DNA of 64,000 nucleotides, taken from assembly GCA_027422505.1 (NCBI GenBank), contig JAPQWV010000686.1, forward strand, positions 62,001 to 126,000, in the 5' to 3' direction. Of this stretch, positions 1 through 10,608 are shown one piece after another (positions within the stretch are counted from its first letter, which is position 1; each line of letters starts with the position of its first letter). Under the pieces are notes generated by a model. That model saw only the letters and a list, made by a program, of their open reading frames with translations, did no database searches and was not told the origin of the DNA. The translations under genes and the position numbers were made by a program. This DNA is from Craterostigma plantagineum (Eukaryota; Streptophyta; Magnoliopsida; Lamiales; Linderniaceae).

Positions 1-584
1 AGACCAGACAAAAAATCCATCATAGGAACAAAGTGGGTCTTCCTCAATAAACTCAATGAAAACGGTAATATCACCAGAAACAAAGCAAGGTTAGTTGAAA
101 AAGGTTATTCCCAGGATGAGGGTATTGATTTTGATGAAACTTTTGCTCCGGTAGCTAGATTAGAATCCATACGTGTTATACTTGCATATGCATGCTTTAA
201 ACGCTTTAAGCTTTTTCAAATGGACGTAAAAAGTGCATTTTTAAATGGTTTCATAAATGAGGAAGTTTATGTAGAGTAAACCCAAAGTTTCGTTAGAGAA
301 GGATTTCCAAAGCATGTTTTTAAACTGAATAAAGCATTATATGGTTCAAAGCAGGCTCCTAGGACATTGTATGAAAGATCAAGTGAGTTTCTGATTGACA
401 TGGGATTTTCTACTGGTACTATTGATAACACACTGTTTATTAAGTATGAAGGCGATCACATGTTACTGGTCCAAATCTACGTGATGATATCATAGTTGGA
501 AGTACTAATATCCTTCTTTGCGAGGAATTCTCTAAGTCTATGCAGCAGAAATTTGAGATGAGCTTAGTCGGTGAGCTAAACTAC
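1..584 (+). pseudogene. Ty1/copia reverse transcriptase fragment (H1, part 1)
   Basis: Frame 1 from base 1 encodes the copia RT_2 domain, including [42 protein letters not shown] and KALYGSKQAP. RT copies element RNA into cDNA in virus-like particles. This copy is dead. A TAA interrupts the frame at 277-279 after EEVYVE, and one base is missing near 483 inside the catalytic YVDD motif, shifting the frame to DDIIVGSTN. The domain stops at GELNY where a gypsy LTR begins at 585, and continues at 18866. The start of pol is outside the window. Confidence 0.9.
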
Positions 585-1286
585 TGTAATACCCGTAAAA
601 TATAAATACGGGGTTTTGACATGATTAGTTATGAGATTTTGTGGACGAAGCATGAGATAAATTAATTAAAACTTTGAATCGAAAATATAGATGTTGGATG
701 ACTTCAAATTAAAAATGGAACTTAATTAAAGAACTTTTGAAAATAATAATAAAAGACATACAATATTAAGTGGGTAAATTGATAATATAGACTTGAGATA
801 TTAAGCATGGTTTAAATACATGACTTTGGCCCAAACATATTTACACGATGAGATTAATATTTACGTTGCTTGAGTGGGAAGGAAGTAACAATCACCGCCT
901 AGTCATTTCAGATTTATTAAATCAAAGTATGATACTTATCTCCAAGTTGTACAACTAACAAAAAAACATATACAAGAACAAGTGTTAAATAGAGAGAGCG
1001 TGAGCAAGGAGAAGAAAACGATAGGAAGCCACCAAACTTTTATCTTCAAAAGAGAAACTAATCAACGAGTGAGGTATGAAATTTCATAATATATATTGAG
1101 TTGTTTCTTTTGTTTGGATATTTTAAGAATATATAGGGCTGAGTCACGATTATAAAGGACACTCAAAAGCTAACGTAAATCGAAAACCCTAGTTCATAAG
1201 AATTCACTTTGTAATCATAAGGGGCTAAGATGATGTAAGTCTTAATGATTTTACAGCATGAGGTGAATTTTGATAGGTATTTCATA

Positions 1287-1966
1287 AGGATTAGATGTCG
1301 ATATGTGATAAGTGCTTGTTTTGAATATATATGTCGATATATGTGTATACTCATTGAAGGAAGTTGTCGAAAGATATCATAAAAATCGAGATATGATTGT
1401 TCCTTTATAAGATAATATCGAGATGTGTCATAGAAGGAATTCTGAGATGATTCCAAGATGTATTATATTAAATGTCGAAGTATGAGAGCTTTTAGAATAT
1501 CGAAATGTGTGATAATAGTAGTGAGAACCTCGACATTTTTAAGTAAGAGCTCGACATTTATTGGGTATAGATCTCGACAATTGGTAAAGAATGAGCTCGA
1601 CATTTTATATGTAACTTCGACATTTTCCTTCAAAAGCTCGATATTTATTAGATATAGATATATGATGGAGCTCGAGATTTTTCTTACACAGTTTTCGACC
1701 TTAGTGAGACTTTGATATAGGATTTCGATATACATACAAAGATGTCGAGATGCTTTCAATAGTAATAGGTCTCGACATTTTATAAGAGTTTCGACATCTT
1801 TAAGGAATAGACCTCGACATTTTGAGCTCGACCTAGAAATGTATTCGACATCTTTATATGTCTCGACATTTATATGTCTCGACATATGCTAAACAATGAG
1901 CTCGACGTTCTATAGGAATAGATTTCGACAATGTTTAAATATTTCGACACTTAATATAATTTCAAT
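1287..1966 (+). repeat. Array of TCGA-centred motifs in family A LTR1
   Basis: About 25 irregularly spaced copies of a motif around CTCGACATTT occur here, with variants such as TTCGACATCT, GTCGATATG and CTCGAGATTT. All share the palindromic TCGA core. The surrounding sequence is AT-rich and otherwise poor in CG. The array recurs at about 8522-9185 in LTR2 and 16983-17637 in LTR3. No known function is claimed. Confidence 0.8.
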
Positions 1967-2519
1967 AGTTTAAAAATGTTCTACAATTAATAAATTTTCG
2001 GTATTTTAGAATTTTTGATATATCTAGGGTTTTCAATATTTTAGGTTTATTTATTTTAGGAATATCATTATTTTTAGGTTTTCATAAATTTTAGGGTTTT
2101 TATAATTAGGGTTTGGCAACTTAAAAACTTATACAGTTTAGCAAATATACTGATATAATATATTTATTTATTCAGAGAATCGACTTATAGGGATTCCATC
2201 AGACCCCTCATTTAGCGATATCGGGAGGACAGGTAGGTGGATTATCCATCTACAATACGTAAACACATTTATGTGTTTTCATGCGATTATGTGATTTACG
2301 TGACTTATGTGCTTTACCTGTTTTACGTATGTTTTATATAAATCATGTTTTATGATATTTTTATATGAATGGCACGTGCATATCACGTTAGGGCGAGAGA
2401 TGTTTGTACCATAGTGTGACGGTAATAATATGAGATATTGACGTACGGGGTAGAAAGAGATGCTTGTGATTGGGTGACTCTTAGAGGAGTCGAGGTTGGG
2501 CTCACTGGGCACCTGGCGG

Positions 2520-2642
2520 AGACAGACGTGATCGATCTGTCTACCCGAACGTGATCGATTCGGGGTGCATACCGCCAGATCTTTGTGATTAGTGCGGGAG
2601 GTATACGACCTGGTAGGAGGACATTGACGTGATCGATCAGTG
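2520..2642 (+). repeat. Three hairpins with the constant loop CGTGATCGA (family A LTR1)
   Basis: Hairpin 1 is AGACAGA/TCTGTCT (2520-2542), hairpin 2 is CCCGAA/TTCGGG (2544-2564) and hairpin 3 is CATTGA/TCAGTG (2622-2642, one G-T pair). Each encloses exactly CGTGATCGA. The stems are unrelated to one another. In LTR2 and LTR3 hairpin 2 reads CCTGGA and CCCGGA on the left arm, and both still pair if G-T is allowed. The cluster lies about 175 bp upstream of the LTR core module. Confidence 0.8.
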
Positions 2643-2817
2643 CACTACCGGCGTAGCTCGCCGCGAGACTTGGGGGTGGCCTCCCAGTAGTCTATTGCGC
2701 GCGGAGGTGTCGAGCCTAACCTAGGGCCCTGTATTGTGCGAAATAGGAATGTGAGAAAAGAAAGAGTGTGCATTATATCATGTTGTGAGAAATTGGGATC
2801 GGGTTGAGTGCACACTT

Positions 2818-2882
2818 GCATACATGCACTTTATTCACCTACTGGGCAAATTGCTCAGTGTTTACGTGTTGTAGGTACTGAG
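2818..2882 (+). promoter_or_regulatory. Conserved Tekay LTR core module (family A LTR1)
   Basis: The order is TGCATACATGCA, a short T-rich spacer, a stem GGGC-AAATT-GCTC, then TTTACGTGTTGTAGGTAC. The same arrangement occurs in the A', C, C' and E LTRs, each time about 280-340 bp before the LTR 3' end. That position fits the start of R or the basal promoter/leader region. CATGCA matches the plant RY-type motif, but its use here is inference. Other copies start near 11389, 18535, 19327, 27355, 40510, 48841, 52240 and 63820. Confidence 0.55.
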
Positions 2883-3166
2883 TCCGACGCTGATACGCGT
2901 CGTGACTGAGGCGGCTGGTGGCGGTGCTCCACGGACTTTTGAGGGCGGTGCGGTACATGGATGAAGACCTGTGGAGCGGCGTTAGCGCTTTTTGTTCTTT
3001 TGATAATTTTTGGGGCATCGGCCCGTGTACAGAGATAACGATGTAGACAGATTTTTATATTAGTGTATATTATTTTAGGAAAAAGTTTTAATTAGACGGG
3101 CCTTCCGCGGCTTACGTTGCGGAAATCCGCCACTAGTCCTAATTGGAAAAGTAGGGTCGCCACAGG

Positions 3167-3178
3167 TGGTATCAGAGC
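3167..3178 (+). other. Primer-binding site, element A copy 1
   Basis: TGGTATCAGAGC lies two bases after LTR1. It is complementary to the 3' end of plant initiator methionine tRNA, the usual primer for minus-strand synthesis in these elements. Confidence 0.93.
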
Positions 3179-3325
3179 GTAGGCTTTAGATTCTGATGAC
3201 TGTCCATGTACTGCCGCTCAAAAGTCTGGAGAACCAGCCTGGCCTGTAAGTTTACTTCTTGAGTATGTGATTACGTGTTATTTGATACATGTGCTCTCTA
3301 TGACTGATTGTAGAACTAGTTGAAA

Positions 3326-4233
3326 ATGCTGAGGACACGTAGAGAAGTAGGTGAAACTAGTCGTAGGGTGGGTTCCGAATCCCCACCGAATGAGGACCGC
3401 TCTACCATCCATCAGTTAACTGATCTGATTCGGCGGCAGTCCGATCAGATTAATGATCTCATCCATCGCCAAAATTCCTCGGAACGTCACTCATCCCCTG
3501 GCTAGAACGGGTAGAGGCTGCCGGGGAAAGGTTCCGACGGTTAAACCCCCCTTCGTTCGAGGAAGCAGTCGATCCTACCTTTGCGGAGGATTGGCTCAGA
3601 ACAATAGAAAATATGTTTCGAGTTAGCCACCTGCCTTATACTGAAAAGGTGACTTGTGCCACCTTTATGTTACGTGGGAACGCGGGCTACTGGTGGGACA
3701 CCATTCAGGTGCTCGAGGATCCCAATATGATGACCTGGGAAAGGTTCAAAACGCTCTTTCGGGGCAAATACTTTACCGCAACTGATAGAGCACAGAAGCT
3801 GAATGAATTTATAAACCAGAAACAAGGAGGGATGTCCGTAGCCGACTACATCCGCAAATTTGAGCAGCTCTCGAGGTTTGCGCCACATATAGTGGCTACA
3901 GATGAGCTGAAGATCGAGCGTTTTCTAGAAGGTCTCAAACCTGAGATCTTCCGAAGCGTTAGCATGTATGATACTGAAGGAAAGACTTACGCTCGTATCG
4001 CTGAACGAGCAATATTAGCTGAGCAAGCAGAGAGTAGAGTTACCAAGGCTCAAGATGCCAAACGACGAGCAGAGGTGCAACAAGGAGGAGGGAATCAGAA
4101 ACGCCCGTTCTTTGGCAAGAATCTGAACAATCGTGGAAATCAACCAGGCCAGCAGAACTGGAGACCGAGGCCAAACCAAGGACCAGCTAACATTTTAAAC
4201 CGACCCCTAAACACTGTACCTCAGTGTCGGTAG
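3326..4233 (+). pseudogene. Gag of Tekay element A, copy 1 (frameshifted)
   Basis: Gag forms the particle that packages element RNA. The likely start is the ATG at 3326. The N-terminal part, with a QSDQINDLIHRQN coil-like stretch, runs to about 3503, where one missing C shifts the frame. The frame then carries the retrotransposon gag domain: [54 protein letters not shown] basic Q/N/R-rich tail leads into a first zinc knuckle of the CX2CX3HX3C type, where a TAG (4231-4233) replaces the residue before the second Cys. Copy 2 carries the same TAG. Confidence 0.88.
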
Positions 4234-7200
4234 TGTGGGCGCTACCACTACGGACTATGCCATGGGCCAAGACCAAACCCAACTCCCAGTGCTTCCGGTG
4301 CGGAAAGATTGGCCACTATGCCAGGGTCTGTAACGAGAAGATACCGCAAGCTCCAACCCAACCTTTAATCCGACCTCCACCAGTACCAGCACGAGTTTTT
4401 ACTCTAACGAATGAGGAGGCCGAAGCAAATCCTTCTGTGGTCACGGGTACGTTGACTATCTATAACGTGCCCACCTCTGTGTTAATTGACTCTGGGGCCA
4501 CACATTCATTTGTGTCAGCCAAATATGTGGAAAAGGTGGGAGTTCTCCTACCTTGGCTGAGTGCAATTACATAGTTACCCTACCACACGGTGATCCGACG
4601 CGCACTAACCAAGTGCTGGAAGGATGCTCCGTTAACATTGAGGGTAGAGATCTGAGCGTCGATCTGATTGTGATCCCAATGAATGACTATGATGTTATCT
4701 TTGGGATGGATTGGCTCTCGAGATATGGAGCCATTATAGATTATCACAAGAAGGTCGTAAAATTTCAACTGCCCGAAGAAGAGGTGTTTACTTTTTCGGG
4801 AAAAACTACTATGAATCGTATTCCGCAAATCTCTGCGTTGAAGGCTCAACGACTGTTGAGGTCCGGTTGTGAGTCTTATCTAGTACATGCGGTGAAGGCA
4901 GAGGAGTTACCTCAGCCAAAACTGAAGGATGTACCGATAGTTAATGAGTATACTGATGTATTTCCCGATGATCTCCCGGGGTTACCCCCTGATCGAGAAA
5001 TACAGTTTACGATAGATCTGATGCTGGGGTCCGCCCCAATCTCCAAAGCTCCTTATCGACTAACGCCGAACGAACTGAAAGAATTGAAGGAACAGCTAGA
5101 GGACTTGTTGCAGAAAGGGTTTATTCAGCCCAGCTTTTCACCGTGGGGAGCACCAGTCCTATTCGTGCGAAAGAAAGACGGGTCGATGCGACTGTATATC
5201 GACTATCGGGAATTGAACAATATCACGATCAAGAATAAATACCCATTACCGAGGATCGATGATCTATTCGACCAACTACAGGGTGCTACGGTATTCTCGA
5301 AATTGACCTCCGTTCGGGATACCATCAGTTGAAGATCCGGGAGGTAGATGTTCCTAAAACCCCATTCAGTACAAGGTACGGCCATTATGAGTTTCTGGTC
5401 ATGCCTTTTGGACTGACAAATGCTCCAGCTGCTTTTATGGACTTGATGAATCGAGTTTTTAAGAACTATCTCGACTGTTTCGTAATCGTCTTTATTGACG
5501 ATATTCTGATCTATTCTAAGACGAGGGAGGAACACGAGAATCATTTACGAATCGTCTTAGGAACCTGCGAGAGAAACAGCTCTACGCCAAATTCAAGAAA
5601 TGCGAATTTTGGCTTGAGCAAGTAGCCTTCTTGGGACACGTGATTTCCGGGAGTGGAATCTCCGTGGACCCGAGTAAGATTGAAGCCGTGAACAATTAGC
5701 CACGACCAACTACTCCGACCGAGGTTCGAAGTTTTGTAGGACTTGCGGGATATTACCGTAAGTTCATAGCTGACTTCTCAAGCATTGCCTCGACTCTGAC
5801 GAACCTGACCAGAAAGAACGTACCTTTCAAGTGGTCTGAAGCTTGCGAACAAAGTTTTCAGGAGCTGAAGAAGCGACTCACTTCTGCTCCTATTCTGACT
5901 ATACCCTCGAGAACGGGAGGATTCTCAGTCTATAGTGATGCCTCGAAAACGGACTGAGATGCGTGCTGATGCAAAATGGGAAGGTGATCACTTATGCTTC
6001 ACGGCAACTAAAAGAAAATGAAAAGAACTACCCAACCCACGACTCAGAACTTGCAGCAGTCGTCTTCGCCTTAAAGATTTGGAGACACTACCTTTACGGA
6101 GAACGGTGTGAAATCTTTACAGACCATAAGAGTCTGAAATATTTCTTCACTCAGAAAGAGCTGAATATGAGACAACGACGATGGCTGGAACTTGTAAAAG
6201 ACTACAACTGCGTTATTAATTATCATCCGGGCAAAGCGAACGTAGTCGCTGACGCGCTTAGTCGAAAGGCGATAGGTACGGAACTGCACAGGCTTGGAAT
6301 GGAAATAGTCCATTTGGGCGAACTCGAAACGAAACTAGCAACGCTGACTCTTCAGCCGACGTTGCTAGAGCAAATTCAAAGAACACAAAAAAAGGATGAA
6401 TTCTATTTAAAGGCGAAGGATACACTACCCGAAGACTTCGAAATCCGGGCAGACGGAACCTTGCTATACAAGAATCGGCTATACGTGCCCAACGACGAGG
6501 AGTTACGACGAACGATAATGACAGAGGCGCACGCAACAACGTACTCAGTACACCCGGGCGCGACAAAGATGTACCAAGATTTGAGAATGATATATTGGTG
6601 GCCGGGAATGAAGAAGGATATAGCCACGTTCGTAAGTACATGTATGACGTGCCAGCTGATCAAAACAGAACATCAGCGACCAGCTGGAACTCTGCAGCCT
6701 TTACCTATTCCTGAATGGAAATGGGACCACATCACGATGGACTTCGTCGTTGGTTTTCCTAAAACGACGAAAGGCCACGATGCTATTTGGGTGATTGTTG
6801 ATCGCCTAACCAAATCCATTTCATTCCTATCAGTTCTACTTTTTCCATGGAACGCTACGCTGAATTATATATTTAGGAAATTGTTCGACTCCATGGAATC
6901 CCAATCTCCATCGTCTCGGATCGAGATTCGAGATTTCTATCCAATTTCTGGCAGGACCTACAGAAAGCGATGGGTACTAAACTCTCGTTCAGTACTGCAT
7001 ATCATCCCCAGACTGACGGGCAGTCTGAACGAACGATCCAAACCCTTGAGGACATGTTACGAGCGTGCGTACTAGACTTCAAGGGCAACTGGAGTAAGTA
7101 CTTGCCGCTGATCGAATTTTCTTATAACAATAGCTTCCACGCTACGATCGGGATGGCACCGTACGAGGCATTGTACGGGCGCAAGTGCCGATCTCCTATC

Positions 7201-7785
7201 CATTGGGAAGAAATCGGCGAACGAGCTTTATTAGGACCTGATATGACTCGAGAAACAACAGAAGCAGTGACCAAAATTCGAGAACGAATGCGAACTGCTC
7301 AAAGTCGACAGAAGAGCTATGCAGATCATCGACGACGACCCTTGGAGTTCGCAGAAGACGATCAAGTATTTCTGAAGATTTCCCCAATGAAAGGAGTACA
7401 GCGTTTTGGAAAGAAGGGCAAGCTAAGTCCCAGATACATAAGCCCCTTCAAGATAGTCAAACGAGTCGGCGAGGTTGCGTATCAGTTAGAATTGCCGACT
7501 TCCCTATCGCAAGTTCACGACGTATTTCACGTATCGACATTACGAAAATACGTCGCGGACGCGAGTCATATCATTCAGAACGAGCTTCTTTATCAACAGC
7601 TCAAGCCTGACTTGAGTTACGAAGAGAAGCCTGTAGAGATTTTGATGTACGAGTCGAAACGACTACGGAATAAGACTATTCCGTTAGTTAAGGTTTTGTG
7701 GCGGAGTCAATCAGTTGAGGAAGCCACTTGGGAGCGTGAGGATGATATGAGAGTTCGTTATCCCGAATTATTCCAGTCGGCGTAA
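4234..7785 (+). pseudogene. Pol of Tekay element A, copy 1 (protease-RT-RNase H-integrase-chromodomain)
   Basis: Domains in order are: a second zinc knuckle CFRCGKIGHYARVC; protease [10 protein letters not shown] near 4483; RT from about 5040, with [16 protein letters not shown] and the active site FIDDILIYS near 5490; RNase H around 5980-6270; integrase with HPGATKMY and CMTCQLIK, then a DDE core; and a C-terminal chromodomain-like tail ([10 protein letters not shown] to [14 protein letters not shown]) ending at 7785. Breaks include frameshifts near 4280, 4550, 5310 and 5565, a TAG at about 5697 (Trp in copy 2), a stop near 5956, and a frameshift near 6825 that scrambles integrase until about 6970. 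The breaks near 4550 and 6825 are shared with copy 2. Confidence 0.92.
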
Positions 7786-7806
7786 TTTCGGTGACGAAAT
7801 TCTTTT

Positions 7807-7819
7807 AAGGGGGCGAGGA
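7807..7819 (+). other. Polypurine tract of element A copy 1
   Basis: AAGGGGGCGAGGA directly precedes LTR2 at 7820. This is the expected place for the RNase H-resistant primer of plus-strand synthesis. It lies about 20 bp after the pol stop. Confidence 0.85.
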
Positions 7820-9311
7820 TGTAATACCCGTAAAATATAAATACGAGGTTTTGACATGATTAGTTATGAGATTTTGTGGACGAAGCATGAGATAAATTAA
7901 TTAAAACTTTGAATCGAAAATATAGATGTTGGATGACTTCAAATTAAAAATGGAACTTAATTAAAGAACTTTTGAAAATAATAATAAAAGACATACAATA
8001 TTAAGTGGGTAAATTGATAATATAGACTTGAGATATTAAGCATGGTTTAAATACATGACTTTGGCCCAAACATATTTACACGATGAGATTACTATTTACG
8101 TTGCTTGAGTGGGAAGGAAGTAACAATCACCGCCTAGTCATTTCAGATTTATTAAATCAAAATATGATACTTATCTCCAAGTTGTACAACTAACGAAAAA
8201 ACATATACAAGAACAAGTGTTAAAGAGAGAGAGCGTGAGCAAGGAGAAGAAAACGATAGGAAGCCACCAAACTTTTATCTTCAAAAGAGAAACTAATCAA
8301 CGAGTGAGGTATGAAATTTCATAATATATATTGAGTTGTTTCTTTTGTTTGGATATTTTAAGAATATATAGGGCTGAGTCACGATTATAAAGGACACTCA
8401 AAAGCTAACATAAATCGAAAACCCTAGTTCATAAGAATTCACTTTGTAATCATAAGGGGCTAAGATGATGTAAGTCTTAATGATTTTACAGCATGAGGTG
8501 AATTTTGATAGGTATTTCATAAGGATTAGATGTCGATATGTGATAAGTGCTTGTTTTGAATATATATGTCGATATATGTGTATACTCATTGAAGGAAGTT
8601 GTCGAAAGATATCATAAAAATCGAGATATGATTGTTCCTTTATAAGATAATATCGAGATGTGTCATAGAAGGAATTCTGAGATGATTCCAAGATGTATTA
8701 TATTAAATGTCGAAGTATGAGAGCTTTTAGAATATCGAAATGTGTGATAATAGCAGTGAGAACCTCGACATTTTTAAGTAAGAGCTCGACATTTATTGGG
8801 TATAGATCTCGACAATTGGTAAAGAATGAGCTCGACATTTTATATGTAACTTCGACATTTTCCTTCAAAAGCTCGATATTTATTAGATATAGATATATGA
8901 TGGAGCTCGAGATTTTTCTTACACAGTTTTCGACCTTAGTGAGACTTTGATATATGATTTCGATATACATACAAAGATGTCGAGATGCTTTCAATAGTAA
9001 TAGGTCTCGACATTTTATAAGAGTTTCGACATCTTTAAGGAATAGACCTCGACATTTTGAGCTCGACCTAGAAATGTATTCGACATCTTTATATGTCTCG
9101 ACATTTATATGTCTCGACATATGCTAAACAATGAGCTCGACGTTCTATAGGAATAGATTTCGACAATGTTTAAATATTTCGACACTTAATATAATTTCAA
9201 TAGTTTAAAAATGTTCTACAATTAATAAATTTTCGGTATTTTAGAATTTTTGATATATCTAGGGTTTTCAATATTTTAGGGTTTATTTATTTTAGGAATA
9301 TCATTATTTTT

Positions 9312-10608
9312 TTTTTGGTATAATGAATGATTCATTAGCCACCGCCTCAGACAGTTTAGTTACATCTCCATCCTACCAAACTATACACTCCTACCTATCG
9401 CCTCATTCCAATAAGGGTAATTACATATACGCTGAAACAGTATATTATATTCCGCATTCTTCCTTTGACAGCAGGTGCTTATACGGCTCTTCATTTCTCT
9501 TGCTAACAACTCAAATATCAACTCAGCTTCTCTAGGCCCTCTTCCATGCATCCTTCCATTCCTTTCAGTCCATAGATGATACACCATGGCCGTGAGCACA
9601 GCCACCAATATGGATGCCTTTATACTCCTCTTCTTACCTCTACAGATTAACCACTCCTTCAAGTCCCCAAAAGATTGGATGTTCTCCTCAATGTTCAGCC
9701 ACTCCCTGATTCTTTGGAACACCTTCTGACTGTACTCGCATTCCAGGAACATATGATCCAGTGATTCCTCTGCTACTTCACATAGTCTGCACTTCTTCTC
9801 TGCAACTAGCACTCCCCATTGCAGCAACCTTTCCACAGTAAGCAATCTTCTGTGCATGAGGAGCCAGCTTATAAAGGAGTGCTTTGGGACATTGTATCGG
9901 TTCCATATCGCTTTACGGCCGGGGAATTCAGTGACCGCTCCTTTGATCCATTCATACCCTGATTTCACAGTATACTTACCATCCGGGGCTCTTAACCATT
10001 TCCCATCTTTGTACCCTCCCCTAAACAGCCCCTTAATGCTGTGTAGTTTTTTCCAATACCAGCAAGAGTCCCTCACAGGTGTGAAGTCCCAAAAACTCAT
10101 TCCTTTGAGGTAGAACACGTGTATCCATTTAATCCACAGGGAATCTCCATCCAATTCTATATCCCATATCTGTTTCCCAATAAGGGCTATGTTCCAGTTT
10201 ACACAATCTCTGATATTAAGGCCTCCATGCTTTTTTGCACTGCATACTTGTTCCCAGCCTATCAACGATGTGTACTTACCATTCTCCTTCTTGCCCCAAA
10301 GAAACTCCCTACAGATCCTATCCACTTCTTTAGACACCGCTTTAGGTATCAAAAATATAGAGCCCCAGAAACCATGTGTAGCCAATAGAATTGAGTTAAT
10401 CAGACATACCCTCCCCGCGTAGGATAGATTCCTAGTCGCCCAACAATGCACCCGGGCTGTAATTTTTTCCACCAGTATTTCGCACGCCTGTCTACTCCAT
10501 TTGGTTGGGGAAATTGGGACCCCCAAATACCTCATTGGATATCTTCCTATGATGAATCCCGTGATCTGCTTTATTTCCTCTCTTACTTGGCTTGGGACTC
10601 CAGCCAAG
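9312..10608 (-). mobile_element. 5'-truncated L1-type LINE inserted in LTR2
   Basis: The insertion interrupts LTR sequence that is continuous in LTR1 and LTR3. It is bounded by a 14-bp duplication, ATATCATTATTTTT, at 9298-9311 and 10609-10622. The left edge has a poly-T run (9307-9316), i.e. a poly-A tail on the minus strand. The right edge cuts straight into ORF2. Such a structure (5' truncation, A-tail, long TSD) is typical of target-primed reverse transcription. Confidence 0.95.
9381..10607 (-). pseudogene. C-terminal part of LINE ORF2 (RT end plus zf-RVT domain)
   Basis: A 408-codon open frame runs from the 5' truncation junction to a stop at 9381. It has no start codon of its own. The first ~110 residues match the region after the LINE RT catalytic core (YLGVPISPTKW, NLSYAGRVCLINSIL, EFLWGK). 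Residues about 190-320 form the zf-RVT domain seen in plant LINEs (YTVKSGYEWI, PKHSFISWLLMHRRLLT, CRLC, HMFLEC). No RNase H domain follows. The frame has no internal stop, which suggests a recent insertion. It is inactive because the endonuclease and the RT core are missing. Confidence 0.93.

Larger units (their letters stand above)
585..3164 (+). repeat. Family A LTR1 (5' LTR), 2.58 kb
   Basis: Starts TGTAATACCCGT, ends GGGTCGCCACA, and is followed by GG and the primer site. Its parts in order are: an AT-rich U3; about 25 TCGA-centred motifs at 1287-1966; three constant-loop hairpins at 2520-2642; a core module at 2818-2882 shared with the other Tekay LTRs; and about 280 bp to the end, including a stem TTCCGC...GCGGAA near 3103. 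Short ORFs inside it recur in LTR2 and LTR3 only because the LTR is repeated; I do not regard them as genes. Confidence 0.93.

Noticed and set aside
1163..1885. Three small ORFs (97, 85 and 140 codons) inside the family A LTR that recur almost unchanged in all three LTRs
   Set aside because: Their conservation is that of the LTR copies, and they overlap on opposite strands. They are translations of the TCGA motif array, with no domain and no ORF-specific conservation.
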